From positions 186,001-250,000 of the forward strand of contig NZ_CANMYE010000005.1 of the NCBI RefSeq assembly GCF_947502065.1: a DNA stretch of 64,000 nucleotides, read 5' to 3'. Below are positions 60,545-64,000 of the stretch, piece by piece. Position 1 is the stretch's first letter, and each line of letters opens with the position of its first letter. The DNA is from an uncultured Pseudoteredinibacter sp. (GTDB taxonomy: Bacteria > Pseudomonadota > Gammaproteobacteria > Pseudomonadales > Cellvibrionaceae). The notes under the pieces were generated by a model, which worked only from the letters and a program-made list of their open reading frames with translations, made no database searches and had not been told where the DNA came from. A program made the position numbers and the translations under genes.

Positions 60545-60673
60545 AAAGCCAGATAAATATTCCCCTAGGGGCCATTAGAGATTTAAGTGGTAGTTTTTGA
60601 AAATGGCAGTGTATTAAGCCAACATGACCAGGGTGGTATTGAGCTTAGCTAATTTTGGATGTTATCTTGGGCA

Positions 60674-62323
60674 TTAAAGTTGAAAGTAATTAGAGTCCGA
60701 TTTCAATTTTACTGATAAAGCCTCTAGGTCTTTCGTTGCTGACTTGTTGGCCGCCTGAGAATCGATTGAATTACCAGACATAATTTCGATCTCTTCTACC
60801 GAAGATGCTATCTCGCTCATTCCTGAGACTTGCTGGCTGATTGCTTGGGTTACCATTTGTATCTGGCTTAAGGAATCGGCCGCTTCCCGCTCAATATTTT
60901 CTAGTAGACTCGATGCCTGGATTGTGAGTGTTTTCCCATTTTCAACTTTGGGTTGAGTTTCTAGCATAGCATTGACTGAAACCGACGTTTGCTCTTGAAT
61001 TTGTGTGATCATTTCACCAATCTCACCGGTGGCTTCGCTAGTTCTTTGTGCGAGCTGTCTGATTTCATCGGCCACGACAGCAAAGCCACGACCAGACTCT
61101 CCGGCTCGAGCGGCTTCAATGGCTGCATTCAATGCAAGTAAATTAGTCTGCTCTGAAATCCCGTTAATAACATTTGCTATGCCGCTAATTTGTCCGGTGA
61201 ACTCTTCGAGCTGTCGAATTTGAATTACTGTATTGTTGACCGTCTCAGAGATTTCAGTCATCTCCTTAGCGCTAGATTTTACGGCGTCTCGTCCTTGTTC
61301 GGCAAAGTCTACGGTAGACTCAGAATTCTGTTCGGTAAGGTTGGCAGTTTCGAGCATATGATCGAAACTGCTCTTCATAGAATCTAGCAGACTTGCTGTT
61401 CTTGAAGTTAGGTTTTTTTGCTTTTCTGCGGCAGCCAGTGCCTGGCCCGATCCAGAAGAAACAATTTCTGTTTTATCGTTAAGCTTAACCGACGCCTCTA
61501 CAATACTTTTTACAATCTCTTTTAGTGTTGACTGCATTACCTCAATAGATTCAAGAACACTTCCTGCAGGGGCGTTGCCCAGATTATTGGATAAGTTGCC
61601 AGTTGTTATCTCTCGTATGGTATTGGCCACTTCATTGGGCTCGCCCCCTAGTGAGTGGTAGAAGCTTCTTTGAATAAAGACCCCAACAATTATGCTGACA
61701 GCGATAGCCAGAAGACTCATAAACAACATTAAGCCTTGAAAACCACCAGCGACTTCCCTGGCCTTAGGGGTGGCTGCTCTATTATTTGCTTCTTGATAGT
61801 CAATAAATTGATTTATGGCGACTAGCCATGAAGTAAATGCTGGCCCAATCTCGTCCAGCACTATGTCGTTTATAATTTGTAGATTGCCGTCTTTTTTAAG
61901 CGTTAGGACTTTCTCTACCAGCGGCAAGGTGGAGGATTGTATTTCACTAATCTTGTTTAGAATCTGATTTTCTTGCTCGCTGAATTGCTCAGGCATGCTG
62001 GACTTCATGGCTGCCATTTTGCTTTCGGAGTCGCGATAGAAATCTTCAAGGTGCTTGATCTGATCTTGATATTTACTAAGCTCAGATGAAGTTCTTGAGT
62101 TCGCTACGTCTCTAATGGCGATTGCTCTATCGTGCACGCTACCGCGATAGTTGATGGCATATCTCTGTTTTACAGAGTTTACATCAACGATATCTGACAA
62201 TGCTTCATCGATGTAATTCACCTTACCGATCCCCATCACGGTAAGTGTCATCATCAAAGAAAGAATGAGGCCGAACCCAACGGACAACCTATATTTAACC
62301 GACATACTATTAAAGAAATTCAT
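60674..62323 (-). CDS. Methyl-accepting chemotaxis protein with four-helix-bundle sensor
   Basis: 549 residues. First membrane helix ([19 protein letters not shown]), then a periplasmic helical domain of about 150 residues (4HB_MCP-like: [39 protein letters not shown]). A second helix ([21 protein letters not shown]) follows, then a HAMP-like region ([23 protein letters not shown]) and the signalling tip [38 protein letters not shown]. It reads toward the glucokinase remnant, so its arrival may mark the rearrangement that removed glk. Ligand unknown. Confidence 0.94.
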   Translation of the reverse strand: MNFFNSMSVKYRLSVGFGLILSLMMTLTVMGIGKVNYIDEALSDIVDVNSVKQRYAINYRGSVHDRAIAIRDVANSRTSSELSKYQDQIKHLEDFYRDSESKMAAMKSSMPEQFSEQENQILNKISEIQSSTLPLVEKVLTLKKDGNLQIINDIVLDEIGPAFTSWLVAINQFIDYQEANNRAATPKAREVAGGFQGLMLFMSLLAIAVSIIVGVFIQRSFYHSLGGEPNEVANTIREITTGNLSNNLGNAPAGSVLESIEVMQSTLKEIVKSIVEASVKLNDKTEIVSSGSGQALAAAEKQKNLTSRTASLLDSMKSSFDHMLETANLTEQNSESTVDFAEQGRDAVKSSAKEMTEISETVNNTVIQIRQLEEFTGQISGIANVINGISEQTNLLALNAAIEAARAGESGRGFAVVADEIRQLAQRTSEATGEIGEMITQIQEQTSVSVNAMLETQPKVENGKTLTIQASSLLENIEREAADSLSQIQMVTQAISQQVSGMSEIASSVEEIEIMSGNSIDSQAANKSATKDLEALSVKLKSDSNYFQL

Positions 62324-62842
62324 TTTGCCTCTCTCGTTAGCAATCTAGGATTGCATTTAGCTTCGATCGGCCCTTCTTCATACCCAACTACGAAGTTCTT
62401 TAGAAGATATATCCTTCACGTGGTATCGGCATTGAGAGGCGATGCTTTAGTTTTACTTTTAAAGACACTCGCCCTTTCACATGAAAAACCCATAATCAGA
62501 TTTTGTCTAGGCTATTTTAGCTTTTCACCTGGGAGCAGGTTTTTGTGTGAGAGGTGTGATTGCTTACTTAGTGTTGGTTTGCGTCCTATCGGGCAATGCT
62601 AAGGGGTTATTTGTTGTGTGAGTTGTACAGTCGAAAGACAGTTGATGAATAACAATTTAATAACAATTTTAAACGTCTTGGGTTTTACATGAATTTCTAT
62701 GCAATTATTTTATGCGAGCGCCGAGTGAGTTACCGAATCGTATCTAGAAAAATTCAACTAAATATATTTGGTAATTATTGAGGGCTGGGGTGAAGCAATA
62801 TTCTGTGCTCTAAATACTGAAATTTTTAAAAGGCATATTAAT
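62324..62842. other. Intergenic region before a secreted protein gene
   Basis: About 519 bases between divergent genes. A forward frame at 62351-62602 (83 codons) has no binding site, a composition unlike a folded protein and many cysteines, and is regarded as chance. An A/T-rich stretch at 62640-62770 probably holds the promoter of the gene at 62843. No repeats or RNA gene were seen. Confidence 0.35.
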
Positions 62843-63580
62843 ATGAATCTAGCAAGATTTTTTAAGTTTAGCGCTGTAACGCTGATAACTTGTGCGCATG
62901 CAGCTTACGCGATAGAACCTGGTGTGTATGATGGCGCAACATCAAATGATGATTTTCAGTTTGTTGTGGCGCAAGACGGCAGCTATTCCAGCAACTCAAA
63001 ATACCTTGCGTCAAAAGGGTTGGCAAATGGTAAGGTGACACAGCTTAATGGAAATTTTGTTGAGTTGAGTGATGAAGAAGATGAAATTGAATTCCTAGAT
63101 ATCGGCTTCGCTGAGTCAATAGGAAATGACATTCACTTGATAAACGTTTCTAGTCGATCGAGGCGTCCTGTTGCCTTAAGATTGAGCTTGACTGATGAGG
63201 TCGCACCAGAGTCAATCTTGCCAGCTTCTCAAATTGTGCTAGGTACTTGGAGTGTATCTATCAACCAACCCGGGCGCTTTAGGTTTGGTCGTCCAACAGT
63301 TAAGCAGGGGTTTATCACATTCAATGATGATGGCAGCTACGATACAGATTTGCAGTTGTTTCAAGGTGTTGCTCAATCATATTCTTTGGTTGGTGACAAG
63401 CTAGTTCTGGAGCGTAGCTTTACTGTATCGAAATCCGGTTCTCGTGTTGGTACTCGTACAAACCGATATACCTTAAACTTAGGTGTCGTCAGTGATGCTG
63501 AATTTGAGGTGCTATCAACTTCAGGAGGTGTTTTTGGCCGGCGCCCCAGCACTCGATTTAGCGCAAGCTTTAGTCGATAG
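62843..63580 (+). CDS. Secreted protein of unknown function
   Basis: About 245 residues from ATG 62843, chosen because AGG lies 9 bases upstream and the product then starts with a clean signal peptide (FFKFSAVTLITCAHAAYA). The mature part is beta-rich: EPGVYDGATSNDDFQFVVAQDGSYSSNSKYLASKGL, LGTWSVSINQPGRFRFGRPTVKQGFITFNDDGSYDTDLQLF, then a basic C-terminus (RPSTRFSASFSR). The two GxY/GSY-containing blocks look like repeated small beta domains (ITFNDDGSY versus VVAQDGSY). No known family was recognised. Confidence 0.7.
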   Translation: MNLARFFKFSAVTLITCAHAAYAIEPGVYDGATSNDDFQFVVAQDGSYSSNSKYLASKGLANGKVTQLNGNFVELSDEEDEIEFLDIGFAESIGNDIHLINVSSRSRRPVALRLSLTDEVAPESILPASQIVLGTWSVSINQPGRFRFGRPTVKQGFITFNDDGSYDTDLQLFQGVAQSYSLVGDKLVLERSFTVSKSGSRVGTRTNRYTLNLGVVSDAEFEVLSTSGGVFGRRPSTRFSASFSR

Positions 63581-63647
63581 AAGCCATGCAGAATACAGAT
63601 TGTATTATGATTAAAACTGGCTGACCGATTTGGATTTTGCTTGTATG

Positions 63648-63685
63648 AAAATCCCTGGGTCGTGACTAAATATCCCAGGGGTTTT
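63648..63685. terminator. Intrinsic terminator (both directions)
   Basis: AAAATCCCTGGG (63648-63659) pairs with CCCAGGGGTTTT (63674-63685), 12 pairs with one G-U wobble. T runs on one side and A runs on the other let it serve the secreted protein gene and the convergent tRNA transcript. Confidence 0.8.
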
Positions 63686-63739
63686 ATTGGCAAAATTAAG
63701 CGCTACACATTGAGGGTTACTTTGTTAGCGTCGCGAAAA

Positions 63740-63816
63740 TGGCCCACCCTAGAGGATTCGAACCTCTGGCCTTCGCCTCCGGAGGGCGACGCTCTATCCA
63801 GCTGAGCTAAGGGTGG
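63740..63816 (-). tRNA. tRNA-Arg (anticodon CCG)
   Basis: On the reverse strand a 77-base cloverleaf with encoded CCA. The acceptor stem CCACCCT pairs with AGGGTGG, with discriminator G. The D-arm is GCTCAGCTGGATAGAGC. The anticodon stem TCGCC/GGCGA encloses the loop CTCCGGA with anticodon CCG, which reads CGG arginine codons. The T-arm is AGAGG-TTCGAAT-CCTCT. All stems pair fully. Confidence 0.97.
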
Positions 63817-64000
63817 GTAATAGGATGTGCTGGCCTGATCTGCATCATAAATAGGCCTGCCAAGGAGGGCGAATGATACCTTGCCTCTAGGCTCTCGTCC
63901 ATGCTTGTCATACACTATAAGCCTCTGATTTCCATAGTATATGAGGCGGCTTTGGCGCTTAAACCGAAACACTTAATCTTGAACATGCTGCTTGAGGCTA

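Noticed and set aside
62351..62602. 83-codon forward frame
   Set aside because: No ribosome-binding site, no recognisable fold, non-coding-like composition.
63703..63972. 89-codon reverse frame over the tRNA gene
   Set aside because: It reads straight through the complete tRNA-Arg and is a chance frame.

Overview
The window reads as a chromosomal segment of a moderate-G+C gammaproteobacterium, most likely a marine, aerobic, flagellated heterotroph of the Cellvibrionales/Spongiibacteraceae type. This is inferred from the gene repertoire and was not tested by phylogeny. Evidence includes a complete Entner-Doudoroff cluster under HexR, several chemotaxis receptors, a photolyase/ChrR/sigma-E photo-oxidative stress locus, acyl-CoA metabolism genes and a GspD-type secretin. 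No CRISPR array, prophage or rRNA was seen.

Layout. 1-333 is the 3' end of a short-chain dehydrogenase. 605-12625 is a rightward, tightly packed run: secretin, small lipoprotein, parvulin isomerase, then a Wzt/Wzm ABC exporter, a methyltransferase and three glycosyltransferase genes. Together these look like an ABC-dependent O-antigen or capsule locus. 12634-14472 (reverse) is a membrane phosphoglycerol-transferase/sulfatase-like enzyme. 14598-18324 holds a HxlR regulator and lipid or CoA enzymes. 18470-25366 is a light and singlet-oxygen stress region: ferrochelatase, DUF523/DUF1722 protein, photolyase, MerR regulator, ChrR, RpoE and DUF393. It contains a decayed relic of the FAD oxidoreductase that normally accompanies such loci. 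25443-31453 holds threonine dehydratase, a sirtuin, a thioredoxin-like protein and two chemotaxis receptors. 31499-32729 contains a small membrane protein and a methyltransferase gene split by a hairpin-rich MITE-like element. 32945-39877 holds a molybdopterin oxidoreductase, two metallo-beta-lactamase-fold proteins each preceded by a hairpin, and a DUF4124-trypsin protease. 39966-42328 (reverse) is an aromatic-type FAD monooxygenase, a DUF2783 protein and a VOC protein. 42684-48868 holds a GAPDH, an MFS pump, a crotonase, an acyltransferase-lipocalin-DUF6134 operon and a DsbA-fold protein.

48869-49913 is a long stretch without a convincing gene. It is followed by an orphan protein and a candidate small RNA.

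50902-60503 is the central-carbon cluster: mutarotase, edd-zwf-pgl-eda, hexR and gap-pyk, followed by a truncated glucokinase. HexR-like operators lie in both control regions, and an intrinsic terminator sits inside the edd leader. The end carries a chemotaxis receptor, a secreted orphan protein and tRNA-Arg(CCG).

The most notable signals are the MITE-interrupted methyltransferase, the relics of a ChrR-regulon gene and of glucokinase, the possible attenuator before edd, start-codon hairpins on two adjacent MBL genes, and a polysaccharide locus whose coiled coils suggest chain-length control. No wholly new system could be demonstrated from sequence alone.
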